NCBI GenBank assembly: GCA_021151615.1
Contig: JAGKXA010000045.1
Span: forward strand, 1-23,636
DNA from: Cellvibrionaceae bacterium
GTDB lineage: Bacteria; Pseudomonadota; Gammaproteobacteria; Pseudomonadales; Cellvibrionaceae
DNA: 23,636 nt
Reading direction: 5' to 3'
The notes under the pieces are model-generated. The model saw only the letters and a list, made by a program, of their open reading frames with translations, did no database searches and was not told the DNA's origin. A program made the translations under genes and the position numbers. Below are positions 13,836-21,000 of the stretch, piece after piece. The first letter of the stretch is position 1. Each line of letters starts with the position of its first letter.

Positions 13836-14459
13836 TTAGCTTCGCACTCCAATTTTTTGTGCGGGATTGCCTGCAACCTTGGTGAAGGCTGGAACTGACC
13901 TTGTCACCAGGCTGCCCATACCTATTACAGCTCCATCGCCAACATGCACACCATCCACTATTCCGACATGGGCGCCGATCCATACGTCCTCCCCTATATA
14001 GATCCCTTTGGAGGTAACTGGTTGGTCTTTGATGAGACGCTCGTTATCCATGCCGTGATTGAACGCATAGGCATAAGTGTAAGCCGCAAGGCGCGAATTA
14101 TTGCCAATCACTATTCCCTGAGTGCCACCATCCAAAGTTACGTGATGGTTGATAGATACATTCCTACCCAACGAGATGGGGCCGTGGATAACCGCATCTG
14201 CGGCGATCCACGAGTTATCATCAATGACAATAGTGCGGCCTGGCTCGGCAAAAAGTCGGGCCTCCGGTGCGATAAAACAATTCTGGCCAATGGTGATAGT
14301 TTCCATCGCGCACAAGTAGGCTTGCCATTCGTCCTGCCAATTCTGTGCCCAGAGGCGGTGAGCGGGTTTTAAACGCGCGTACAACCAAGGCATATAGCTC
14401 AGGCGCAATTTGTGCTGGGTGCGATAAAAATCGGTATTTTTTTCAGGTTCTTTCGTCAT
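13836..14459 (-). CDS. Hexapeptide-repeat (left-handed beta-helix) acyltransferase
   Basis: A 207-residue protein related to the WbbJ/LacA/Vat group of O-acyltransferases, which transfer acetyl or other acyl groups from CoA to sugars or small molecules. Hexapeptide repeats run from about residue 55 to the end ('ITIGQNCFIAPEARL', 'ISLGRNVSINHHVTLDGG', 'IYIGEDVWIGAHVGIVDGVHVGDGAVIGMGSLVT'). The usual terminal cap 'VPAFTKVAGNPAQKIG' is present. His in 'FNHGMD' may be the catalytic base. The open frame reaches 14603, but a perfect TATAAT at 14487-14492 (minus strand) lies just upstream of ATG 14459 and supports the shorter form. The substrate is unknown. It stands alone. Confidence 0.85.
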   Translation of the reverse strand: MTKEPEKNTDFYRTQHKLRLSYMPWLYARLKPAHRLWAQNWQDEWQAYLCAMETITIGQNCFIAPEARLFAEPGRTIVIDDNSWIAADAVIHGPISLGRNVSINHHVTLDGGTQGIVIGNNSRLAAYTYAYAFNHGMDNERLIKDQPVTSKGIYIGEDVWIGAHVGIVDGVHVGDGAVIGMGSLVTRSVPAFTKVAGNPAQKIGVRS

Positions 14460-14486
14460 AGTCGCATACTGAAATTGTGCGTGCGA

Positions 14487-14492
14487 ATTATA
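14487..14492 (-). promoter_or_regulatory. -10 element of the hexapeptide acyltransferase promoter
   Basis: A perfect TATAAT on the minus strand. Transcription would begin near 14480, about 20 bases before the preferred ATG. The -35 region is weak (TTCAAC with a 19-base spacer is the nearest match), so an activator may be needed. Confidence 0.4.
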
Positions 14493-14827
14493 ACGACGAT
14501 TGGGAAATACTGTTGAAAGAAATTTCAGTGGGCGGGAATAAAAAAGGTGGCCGCCGGTTGCAGGTGATTGGTTTGCTCGCTTGGCCGCTAGCGCTTCCTG
14601 CATAACAGTCAGCTGGGCACAAATCGAAACATGGAGCGCTGAAATAAGTGCTCTTAGGGTTAACCCGTCATGTCGGCAACCAAGGCGGACACCTGATTTG
14701 ATTATAGCTATGGCGATTTTTGTCGCTAGGGGGTGGATTAGTCTTTTGCGTCACATCTATCGGCTTTTTATGGCCGAAAAAATCTATGACTGATATTCTT
14801 GCACCAGTTATTTTATGGCCTGCCTTT

Positions 14828-15529
14828 ATGTACGACATCATTGAAAACCACCCGAATTTTGTCGTGATCTATAAAAAACCTGATACCAGTTTTCACAGTG
14901 AATCCGGTACCCCGGGCCTGTTTGAAACCCTCAAGCAACGCGAAGGTTTTGCCGAGTTATTTCCTGTTCACCGCTTGGATAAAGTCACTTCGGGGTTGTT
15001 GGTTATGGCGAAAGACGCGGCGACTAATCTGGCATTAACCCAGGCCTTTGCAAGGCGTGAAGTTCAAAAATATTACCTGGCGATTAGTGACAAGAAGCCC
15101 ACCAAAAAACAGGGATTGGTAAAAGGGGATATGGCCCAAGCCAGGCGCGGTGCCTGGAAGCTTTTACCCGAGGCTACAAACCCGGCGATTACCCAGTTTT
15201 TCAGCAAGGGCATAGGGGAGGGCAGGCGCTTGTTCATCCTTAAGCCGCATACGGGAAAAACACATCAATTGCGTGCTGCATTAAAAAGTCTGGGTGCCCC
15301 CATTTTGGGGGATGAGCTTTATGGTGGCCAGTGCCCGGCTGATCGCACTTATCTGCACGCTTTTAGTCTTGCGTTTTCGTTTAATGATCAAGATTACCGT
15401 TTTACGGTTTTGCCGCGCGACGGGGAATATTTTATTGGTGATGATTTTGTTGAGGCACTTGGTGACTGGTGTGAACCTTGGGCTTTGCCCTGGCCACAAC
15501 TCAAGGGGCATTTCGCATGCGCGCAATGA
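14828..15529 (+). CDS. RluA-family pseudouridine synthase (TIGR01621-like)
   Basis: It converts uridine to pseudouridine in RNA; the exact target of this subgroup is not known to me. The 233-residue protein has the RluA signature 'FPVHRLDKVTSGLLVMAKD' with catalytic Asp51, the 'REVQKYYLA' segment and 'LKPHTGKTHQLRAALKSLGAPILGDELYGG'. There is no S4 domain, as in the short single-domain members. The frame opens earlier (TTG 14720, ATG 14786), but ATG 14828 ('MYDIIENHPNFVVIYKKPD') matches the usual start of the group. The last 13 bases overlap the start of the exported hydrolase gene downstream, so both are likely on one transcript. Confidence 0.85.
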   Translation: MYDIIENHPNFVVIYKKPDTSFHSESGTPGLFETLKQREGFAELFPVHRLDKVTSGLLVMAKDAATNLALTQAFARREVQKYYLAISDKKPTKKQGLVKGDMAQARRGAWKLLPEATNPAITQFFSKGIGEGRRLFILKPHTGKTHQLRAALKSLGAPILGDELYGGQCPADRTYLHAFSLAFSFNDQDYRFTVLPRDGEYFIGDDFVEALGDWCEPWALPWPQLKGHFACAQ

Positions 15530-17046
15530 TTGGTTTGGGGGTTGCCGCAACACTCATCGTCGCGAGTGCATTTACGTACTTCATTAATTCGGATGTAGTC
15601 AGCCACAAAAATGCCGTTGCAAGCGACAATGAAAATTATCGCTTCGTAAAAGTCAGTTGTTGGTTTGATGCCGATTGGCAGGCCACAATTAGTTGCGGTG
15701 AATTGCATACCCCAAAAGCACATGGCCAATTTGTTTTGCCTGTGGTCATTCTACGTGCGGAGGGTTCATCCACAAAGCCAGATCCGATTGTATATTTGCA
15801 AGGTGGCCCGGGAGCAAGTGCAGGTTTGCACAGTGAGGGAATAAAGCGCTGGTTAAACTGGATGCGTCTGGCCAATACCAAACGTGATTTGATTTTGGTT
15901 GATACTCGCGGTACCGGGCGTAGTAAACCTGCGCTGGTTTGCGCAGATTACAATCGTACGAATCAAAAATTGATGCGTGAAAATAAAACACTCCGTGATG
16001 AGTTGGCGCAATCCTATGCGGTCACAGCGCAATGTTTTAATACAGCAGTAAAAAATAATAGTAGCCTGAATTATCGTTATTTTAGTACTTCTCTTTCCGC
16101 ACAGGATTTGCGCGCATTAATGGCGCAACTGGAATATGCTGAGTGGAATATTATCGGTGTATCTTACGGTACGCGCCTTGCGCTGGAGGTGGCTCGTCAG
16201 GAGCAACTTGCACCACAGCGCGTGCGTTTAAAGGCGATGGTGCTTGATTCAATTTATCCTGCCGGTTTCGGTGGTGTGCAAACCTGGCCACAAGTACTTG
16301 ATGAGGCAATGCAGAATTTTTTCAGCGGTTGCGCGGAGCAGCTCGAGTGTGCAAAAAAAATCGGGCTTAGCAAAAGCAACCTGCAGGAGTTGTTTGTTTC
16401 CGCGTTGCAGCGCTTGCGTGAAAGCCCCGTTTCCTTAACGCTCAGGCATTGGAATGGTGAAGTCCCTTTGTACTGGCTGGTCAATGACCATCGCTTTTTG
16501 TCGATTGTTTTCGCGGGAATTTACGACCCTGCAGACTGGCCCAAAATTATGGATGCGATTGTTGGTGTTCATCAGGGGCGTAACGATTTGCTCAAGCCTT
16601 TGGCCGAACCGTATTTAAATAATAGTGTCAGTGCGGATTTCAATAGCCTTACCTTTACTGCGGTAGATTGTGCGGATAACCCGGTATTATCTGAAATGAA
16701 CTATGCCGCAGCGGTTGCTAAATATCCGATGCTGGAGAATTACACACGCGATCAATGGCGTTATCAGTTATGTCATGAGTTGCGCAGTACTATGCCGCTG
16801 CAATTAGCTCAGCCGCAGACGCCGACCTTGATATTGGCAGGCGCAAAAGATCCCATTACACCTGTTAATTGGGCCAGGGAAATTCATCAGCGTTGGCCTG
16901 AAACTCAATTGAGGATTAACGAAAACCTGGCGCACTCGGTATTGGGTAGTGATGTGTGTCTATTGGAAAATTTGGGGCAATTTTTTGATCATCCACAAAA
17001 TACCTTTACTGCATGTATGCCCTTGGCTCAGGCTAAATTGGAGTGA
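15517..17046 (+). CDS. Exported alpha/beta hydrolase, S33 tripeptidyl/prolyl aminopeptidase-like
   Basis: A 509-residue secreted or membrane-anchored peptidase-like hydrolase. The N-terminus ('MRAMIGLGVAATLIVASAFTYF') is a signal peptide or anchor. The oxyanion motif is 'YLQGGPGAS' (HGGPG-like with Gln for His). The nucleophile elbow is 'GVSYG' (Ser216), the acid Asp445 is in 'AGAKDPITP' and the His is His473 in 'NLAHSVLG'. This layout, with a long lid between Ser and Asp, is typical of S33 tripeptidyl aminopeptidases with a TAP-like C-terminal domain. They remove short peptides or proline from N-termini. ATG 15517 follows AAGGGG by eight bases. It overlaps the pseudouridine synthase gene by 13 bases and ends at a strong terminator. 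Confidence 0.88.
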   Translation: MRAMIGLGVAATLIVASAFTYFINSDVVSHKNAVASDNENYRFVKVSCWFDADWQATISCGELHTPKAHGQFVLPVVILRAEGSSTKPDPIVYLQGGPGASAGLHSEGIKRWLNWMRLANTKRDLILVDTRGTGRSKPALVCADYNRTNQKLMRENKTLRDELAQSYAVTAQCFNTAVKNNSSLNYRYFSTSLSAQDLRALMAQLEYAEWNIIGVSYGTRLALEVARQEQLAPQRVRLKAMVLDSIYPAGFGGVQTWPQVLDEAMQNFFSGCAEQLECAKKIGLSKSNLQELFVSALQRLRESPVSLTLRHWNGEVPLYWLVNDHRFLSIVFAGIYDPADWPKIMDAIVGVHQGRNDLLKPLAEPYLNNSVSADFNSLTFTAVDCADNPVLSEMNYAAAVAKYPMLENYTRDQWRYQLCHELRSTMPLQLAQPQTPTLILAGAKDPITPVNWAREIHQRWPETQLRINENLAHSVLGSDVCLLENLGQFFDHPQNTFTACMPLAQAKLE

Positions 17047-17067
17047 TTATTAAAAAATTGAGGTAAT

Positions 17068-17107
17068 AAAAAAGCCGCACTTTTTTGATAAAAGTGCGGC
17101 TTTTTTT
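17068..17107. terminator. Strong intrinsic terminator after the S33 hydrolase gene
   Basis: Perfect 14-bp arms AAAGCCGCACTTTT (17071-17084) and AAAAGTGCGGCTTT (17090-17103) with loop TTGAT are followed by a T-run on the plus strand and flanked by A's on the left. It is symmetric enough to act on minus-strand transcription from tRNA-Asn too. Confidence 0.95.
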
Positions 17108-17113
17108 ACTCAC

Positions 17114-17132
17114 AAAAAAACTGCGAGTTTTT
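17114..17132 (-). terminator. Short terminator-like hairpin after the first tRNA-Asn
   Basis: AAAAACT and AGTTTTT flank the three-base loop GCG (17116-17132). The minus strand then carries T7. It begins only five bases beyond the CCA end of the tRNA. The stem is AT-rich and weak, so the stronger hairpin at 17068-17107 may be the real end. Confidence 0.4.
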
Positions 17133-17136
17133 ATTT

Positions 17137-17212
17137 TGGCTCCGCCTGCTGGACTCGAACCAGCGACCCAATGATTAACAGTCATTTGCTCTACCGACTG
17201 AGCTAAGGCGGA
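17137..17212 (-). tRNA. tRNA-Asn (anticodon GTT), copy 1
   Basis: A complete 76-base cloverleaf. The acceptor TCCGCCT pairs with AGGCGGA, followed by G and an encoded CCA. The D arm contains AGCTCAGTCGGTAGAGC, the anticodon loop CTGTTAA gives anticodon GTT, and the T arm is GCTGG-TTCGAGT-CCAGC. The mature sequence is identical to the copy at 17777-17852. A consensus promoter lies 39 bases upstream at 17251-17279. Confidence 0.97.
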
Positions 17213-17250
17213 ACGGCTATCTCTTGCCCATCTCCTGCAAGAAGGCGCGC

Positions 17251-17279
17251 ATAATAGCGATGCACTTTGTTTAGGTCAA
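17251..17279 (-). promoter_or_regulatory. Promoter of tRNA-Asn copy 1
   Basis: On the minus strand: TTGACC, a 17-base spacer, TATTAT, then the GC-rich discriminator GCGC. The spacer end CATCGC and the following TATTATGCGC are shared with the tRNA-Pro/Arg/His promoter. A GC-rich discriminator is the known mark of ppGpp/DksA-controlled stable RNA promoters. Confidence 0.85.
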
Positions 17280-17321
17280 CGCTTTTGCCTGCCTTCTGCT
17301 AAAAAATGGAATAAGAAAAAT

Positions 17322-17347
17322 AAAAAAGGCGCTTTCGCGCTCTTTTT
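17322..17347 (-). terminator. Intrinsic terminator of ppnP
   Basis: On the minus strand a GCGC stem closes a GAAA tetraloop, extended outwards by a mismatch, a G-T pair and an A-T run, and is followed by T6. It begins about 26 bases after the ppnP stop codon. Confidence 0.75.
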
Positions 17348-17373
17348 GACTAACCCTTATGCAGCAAACAATC

Positions 17374-17655
17374 TTATTCGTATTTGCACAGGTAAGAAGT
17401 TTCTACATCGGCAGTTACTTTGAAGCGTTGGTTTGCTTCAACAATAAATGTTTCGCCGGCCGCAAAAGTTTGTGCCTTGTCGCTACCAGGCAATACTGCG
17501 GTCAGGCTACCAGTTACTACTGTCATGTATTCTTTTTGGCTGGTGCCGAACTCGTAATCACCTTTGGCCATAACACCAACAGTAGCGGGCAGGGTTTCAG
17601 TTTGGAAAGCGATGGATTTAACTGCACCACCGAAGTACTCATTCACTTTAAACAT
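17374..17655 (-). CDS. ppnP: PpnP, pyrimidine/purine nucleoside phosphorylase (cupin, DUF1255)
   Basis: PpnP splits nucleosides with phosphate into free base and ribose-1-phosphate and accepts both purine and pyrimidine nucleosides. The 93-residue protein (E. coli PpnP has 94) is a single small cupin barrel: 'MFKVNEYFGGAVKSIAFQ', 'ATVGVMAKGDYEFGTSQKEYMTVVTGSLTAVLPG', 'FAAGETFIVEANQRFKVTADVETSYLCKYE'. The frame opens earlier at 17736, but ATG 17655 follows GGAG by six bases and fits the family. It lies between two identical tRNA-Asn genes on the same strand, with a terminator on each side; its own promoter is not obvious. Confidence 0.93.
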   Translation of the reverse strand: MFKVNEYFGGAVKSIAFQTETLPATVGVMAKGDYEFGTSQKEYMTVVTGSLTAVLPGSDKAQTFAAGETFIVEANQRFKVTADVETSYLCKYE

Positions 17656-17737
17656 AGGAAGCTCCATTAAAAGGATGTTCGTTAGGTAACCGCTAGGGGG
17701 GACATCAATCTCGACGGTTGCAAATGTATCGCGCATA

Positions 17738-17766
17738 AAAAAGGCCGCATATTATGCGGCCTTTTT
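17738..17766 (-). terminator. Intrinsic terminator after tRNA-Asn copy 2
   Basis: Perfect 13-bp arms AAAAAGGCCGCAT and ATGCGGCCTTTTT with loop ATT, followed by a T-run on the minus strand. It begins about 11 bases after the tRNA and should separate tRNA transcription from ppnP. Confidence 0.93.
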
Positions 17767-17776
17767 CATTTAATTC

Positions 17777-17852
17777 TGGCTCCGCCTGCTGGACTCGAAC
17801 CAGCGACCCAATGATTAACAGTCATTTGCTCTACCGACTGAGCTAAGGCGGA
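17777..17852 (-). tRNA. tRNA-Asn (anticodon GTT), copy 2
   Basis: It has the same mature 76-base sequence as the copy at 17137-17212, with anticodon GTT and an encoded CCA. The flanks differ beyond one or two bases on each side, so the duplication either is old or was homogenised by gene conversion. It has its own promoter (17883-17911) and terminator (17738-17766). Confidence 0.97.
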
Positions 17853-17882
17853 ACGGTAACTTCCTCTGCGGAAGTGGTGCGC

Positions 17883-17911
17883 ATCATATAGAGGCGATTT
17901 TGGTTGGTCAA
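17883..17911 (-). promoter_or_regulatory. Promoter of tRNA-Asn copy 2
   Basis: On the minus strand: TTGACC, a 17-base spacer, TATGAT and the discriminator GCGCACC. The stretch ATGCGCACCACTT after the -10 is shared with the tRNA-Pro promoter region. Confidence 0.85.
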
Positions 17912-18014
17912 CCGTTTTTTACACCTTTTCCCTGAAAAAAATGCCAATGAATTCAAAGCTGTCTATTAATTCCACAGGCTGTATTTTTGCTGGGCAATAA
18001 CCTATAGAAATACC

Positions 18015-19073
18015 TTAATGGGATAGGCTTATCACCTTGAAACTCCCGTCGTCGATTAGGGTTTTAACCTGCTTAAACAAGGGGGCGGCCTTGCGTTCCA
18101 CGGGAATAAACTGATTGACCACAAACAGGGCTAAACCGTCTTTTGCGAGCAGTTGGCTGGCGTTAGTGAGGAATTTATCGGTTAAGTCGCTATCCACACT
18201 AAACCCCTGATGAAATGGGGGGTTACACAGCAGTAGATCGGCCTTGATTGGTATGCCTAAGCCGGCATCGGCGCTGATTACCTGCCCATTAATACTATTA
18301 AGCTCCAGGTTTGCTGCCGCAATTTGCAGTGCAGCGGCGTTGTTATCGGTCAGAATCCAGTTTTTAGCGGAGGTTAAAGGAATTTGGTTGGCAGCAACCG
18401 TCAGGTATCCATAACCGCAGCCCAGATCCAGACCGGTTTGCGGTGTTGGACGATTACTCATTGCCTGTTCCAGTTGGGCGATGAGCAGTGCGCTGCCGAC
18501 GTCGATTTTATTCCAGCCAAATAGCCCTGGCTTGCTGACCAGCGCTAAGCCTGAATCCAATGCGATAGGGCGTGTGAGTTCGTAATCGTTGCTATCCAGT
18601 TGTAACTGCTCCTCAAACGGCGAGCGTTTAATCAGTTGCGCGGTATAAACCTGTCCATTCTTTTTAATATTTTTATCGCAGTTGAATAATGTGGATATTT
18701 TTTCGATATAGGTTTTGGTTCCATCATTTTTAAAGCCGGATAGCCAGAGCTCGCCGCCAATTTTCAAGCAGCGCCATGCCTGGTTCAGTAAGTGATGGAC
18801 CAAGGCTTTTTCCTTGGATACGCGATAAAAAAAACCATCCAGAGAGCAGTCATTGTGTCGGGAAAAATCAAAGTCAGAAAATTGTGTCTGCAGATTGCGC
18901 GCTTTGGCTTGCTCAGCGATATCCCAACGATTTGTGATCAATTGCAAATTGGAACATGAAAATTGCGGCAAACCATTGAGTGCATTTTCATCTGTGCACC
19001 ATACCAATGATTTACCATTGGTGATGTTTGTTTGTAGTGCATTCACTATCCAATTCAATGCCAGATCACTCAT
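18015..19073 (-). CDS. rsmC: RsmC-like 16S rRNA guanine-N2 methyltransferase
   Basis: RsmC uses S-adenosylmethionine to make m2G1207 in 16S rRNA of the 30S subunit. The 352-residue protein (E. coli RsmC 343) shows the duplicated methyltransferase layout. A degenerate N-terminal half (about 1-160) is followed by an active C-terminal half with the SAM motif 'GLDLGCGYGYL' (about 214-224) and the catalytic 'CNPPFHQGF' (NPPF 284-287), close to RsmC 'SNPPFHDG'. RlmG, which methylates 23S rRNA, has the same architecture and is the main alternative. The start codon overlaps the rsuA stop as ATGA, so it is the last gene of truC-rsuA-rsmC. Confidence 0.82.
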   Translation of the reverse strand: MSDLALNWIVNALQTNITNGKSLVWCTDENALNGLPQFSCSNLQLITNRWDIAEQAKARNLQTQFSDFDFSRHNDCSLDGFFYRVSKEKALVHHLLNQAWRCLKIGGELWLSGFKNDGTKTYIEKISTLFNCDKNIKKNGQVYTAQLIKRSPFEEQLQLDSNDYELTRPIALDSGLALVSKPGLFGWNKIDVGSALLIAQLEQAMSNRPTPQTGLDLGCGYGYLTVAANQIPLTSAKNWILTDNNAAALQIAAANLELNSINGQVISADAGLGIPIKADLLLCNPPFHQGFSVDSDLTDKFLTNASQLLAKDGLALFVVNQFIPVERKAAPLFKQVKTLIDDGSFKVISLSH

Positions 19074-19765
19074 TTCACTGCTTCCTGTATTTCCGCTTGT
19101 GTAAGTGCGCGATATTCGCCAAGAGCAAGTTGTGGATCCAGTTTAATAGAGCCAATGCTTTCACGATGCAGATGTACAACGCGATTTCCCGCTGCCGCAA
19201 ACATACGTTTTACCTGATGATATTTTCCTTCATGAATTTGCAAGCGGGCGGTGTGTGAGGTGATGATCTCCAGCTTCGCTGGTCGGGTGACATTTTTTTC
19301 GCCGTGTAATTGTACTCCTTGCGCAAACAATTGAATTGCCTCTTTGCTAATTGGATCTGCCGTTGTCACCAGATAAGTTTTTGTGCACTCTCGTTTGGGG
19401 GCAGTAATGCGATGATTCCATTGTCCGTCATCGGTTAGTAACACCAGACCGGTAGTGTCAATATCAAGGCGTCCGGCAATTTGCAAATCCTGTTTGCGTG
19501 GCATATCCAAAAGATCCACTACCACCGGGTGTTCACTGTCACTATTTGCACACACATAACCTAAGGGTTTGTGAAGCATAATATAGCGTGCACAAAAGGC
19601 TTCAATCGGTTGATTATCCAACATTACCTGTTCATTACCGCCCAGCTTGTGGTCAGCTTTCTTTATTATTTCTCCGTTAATAGTTACACGATTGGTTTTA
19701 ACAAATTGCTGAATTTGTGAACGCGAGTAATCAGTGTATTGGCTTAAAAATTTATCGAGACGCAT
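19070..19765 (-). CDS. rsuA: RsuA, 16S rRNA pseudouridine-516 synthase
   Basis: RsuA makes the single pseudouridine of 16S rRNA (position 516 in E. coli). The 231-residue protein (same size as E. coli) has an N-terminal S4 RNA-binding domain (residues 1-50, 'MRLDKFLSQYTDYSRSQIQQ'), then the catalytic domain with 'AGRLDIDTTGLVLLTDDG' (catalytic Asp101) and 'EGKYHQVKRMFAAAGN', the RsuA/RluB/E/F signature. 'HRIT' and 'KTYLV' are also typical of RsuA. It begins two bases after the truC stop and overlaps rsmC by four bases, so the three are one operon. Confidence 0.92.
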   Translation of the reverse strand: MRLDKFLSQYTDYSRSQIQQFVKTNRVTINGEIIKKADHKLGGNEQVMLDNQPIEAFCARYIMLHKPLGYVCANSDSEHPVVVDLLDMPRKQDLQIAGRLDIDTTGLVLLTDDGQWNHRITAPKRECTKTYLVTTADPISKEAIQLFAQGVQLHGEKNVTRPAKLEIITSHTARLQIHEGKYHQVKRMFAAAGNRVVHLHRESIGSIKLDPQLALGEYRALTQAEIQEAVK

Positions 19766-19767
19766 GG

Positions 19768-20523
19768 TTAAACGGGCTCCAGCCAGGAGGAGGGTATGGC
19801 GTTGTGCCAGGCGAAGTCATGCAGCCGGCGAGTGAATTTTTCCTCCAATGGTGCAATCAGTTTTAAAGGTGTTTGAGTCACGGGATGATTAAAGTGTAAT
19901 TCGGTGGCTGCCAGCATTAAACCAGCACAATTAAATTGTTCTTGAAAAAAGCGATTGTGTATTCCCTTGCCGTGTTTTGCATCACCAATAATTGGATGGC
20001 TAATGTGCTTCAGGTGCCTGCGTATTTGATGTTTGCGTCCGGTCCTTGGTTTGCACTCTACCAATGAGTAGCGTGTACTTGGGTATTTATCAACACTAAA
20101 TGGCAATTCTATAGTTGCCAGGGTTTTAAACTCGGTGACTGCTGCCTGCGCTGGCTTATCGCTGCGCACTTTTTTGTCTGCGTACTTATCCAGCTCTTCA
20201 GTTAATGGATGATCCACAACGATGGACGCTGGGGCATGACCACGCACCAATGCAAGATAAGTTTTTTCCAATCTGTGCTGAAAAAAAATATCGCCCATTT
20301 TGTTTGCAATTTCCGCAGAGAGTGCAAACACCAAAACACCGGCAGTGGGTTTGTCCAGACGATGAACCGGAAATACATGTTGCCCCAGTTGATCGCGTAC
20401 CAGCTGCATAGCAAAACGGGTTTCATGGCGATCAATCTCACTGCGATGAACCAGCAGGCCGCTCGGTTTGTTGACGGTCACCAGGTATTCATCACGGTAA
20501 ATAATGGGTAAAAATTCAGTCAT
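19768..20523 (-). CDS. truC: TruC, tRNA pseudouridine-65 synthase
   Basis: TruC modifies U65 in tRNA-Ile and tRNA-Asp in E. coli. The 251-residue protein follows E. coli TruC closely along its length: 'VNKPSGLLVHRSEIDRHE', 'RDQLGQHVFPVHRLDKPTAGVLVFAL' (catalytic Asp57), 'PLTEELDKYADKKVRSDK', 'YPSTRYSLVECKPRTGRKHQ' and 'ISHPIIGDAKHGKGIHNR'. The ATG start has only a weak ribosome binding site. It is the first gene of truC-rsuA-rsmC, and a bidirectional terminator separates it from the small secreted protein gene upstream. Confidence 0.93.
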   Translation of the reverse strand: MTEFLPIIYRDEYLVTVNKPSGLLVHRSEIDRHETRFAMQLVRDQLGQHVFPVHRLDKPTAGVLVFALSAEIANKMGDIFFQHRLEKTYLALVRGHAPASIVVDHPLTEELDKYADKKVRSDKPAQAAVTEFKTLATIELPFSVDKYPSTRYSLVECKPRTGRKHQIRRHLKHISHPIIGDAKHGKGIHNRFFQEQFNCAGLMLAATELHFNHPVTQTPLKLIAPLEEKFTRRLHDFAWHNAIPSSWLEPV

Positions 20524-20574
20524 TTAGTTATTCGATAATTTGAGTTTCGATCTCTCGGGCAATCGTTTGAAAAT

Positions 20575-20600
20575 AAAAAGCAGGCTGGCGCCTGCTTTTT
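20575..20600. terminator. Bidirectional intrinsic terminator upstream of truC
   Basis: Perfect 11-bp arms AAAAAGCAGGC (20575-20585) and GCCTGCTTTTT (20590-20600) with loop TGGC. On the minus strand it follows the stop of the four-cysteine secreted protein gene by about 40 bases and has a T-run, so it should end that transcript before truC. Confidence 0.9.
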
Positions 20601-20640
20601 GTTTTTGTTGCAATTACTGCAAATTAATTGCAGATGTTTA

Positions 20641-20940
20641 TCATTGGTTAGATGGCGTTGATGGCTCCGGTGTACAGCTCCAACCCCAGCCCTTTTGTTT
20701 CTCGGCAAATTCAGCAGCTTTAACTTCACACTGACCCTCAGTAACTTCATAGCTCCACAGTTTTTGTGCAATTCCATCTTTGGTATAACTCACTGAGCAA
20801 GGGGCAGCTTTTTCACCGCTATAGCTAACTTCAATAATTCGCTCTGCCTTATCCTGGGTGCAGATGTATTTCACCGGCTCGACAGCAAAAGCGCTGCTAC
20901 TGATTGCGATAGTTCCCATCAACATAACTGCATGACGCAT
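20641..20940 (-). CDS. Small secreted four-cysteine protein of unknown function
   Basis: A 99-residue protein with a Sec signal peptide (MRHAVMLMGTIAISSSAFA, cleavage near residue 19) and a strong AAGGAG ribosome binding site eight bases before ATG. The mature part has four cysteines in the order 'YICTQ', 'APCSVSY', 'GQCEVKA' and 'WSCTP', plus 'ERIIEVSYSG' and 'QKLWSYE'. The spacing suggests two disulfides in a small beta-rich domain. I recognise the pattern as a conserved proteobacterial type but cannot name a family. It sits 60 bases after folD on the same strand, so co-transcription is possible. Confidence 0.75.
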   Translation of the reverse strand: MRHAVMLMGTIAISSSAFAVEPVKYICTQDKAERIIEVSYSGEKAAPCSVSYTKDGIAQKLWSYEVTEGQCEVKAAEFAEKQKGWGWSCTPEPSTPSNQ

Positions 20941-21000
20941 CTTTTTGCTCCTTAAAAAATAAGACTGGAAATAAAATCAAACGGACTGGTGGTTGGAGAA

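Noticed and set aside
14600..14827. Promoter for the pseudouridine synthase gene
   Set aside because: TTGATT at 14698 lacks a matching -10 at usable spacing; only a small GGGTTAACCC palindrome (14657-14666) is evident.
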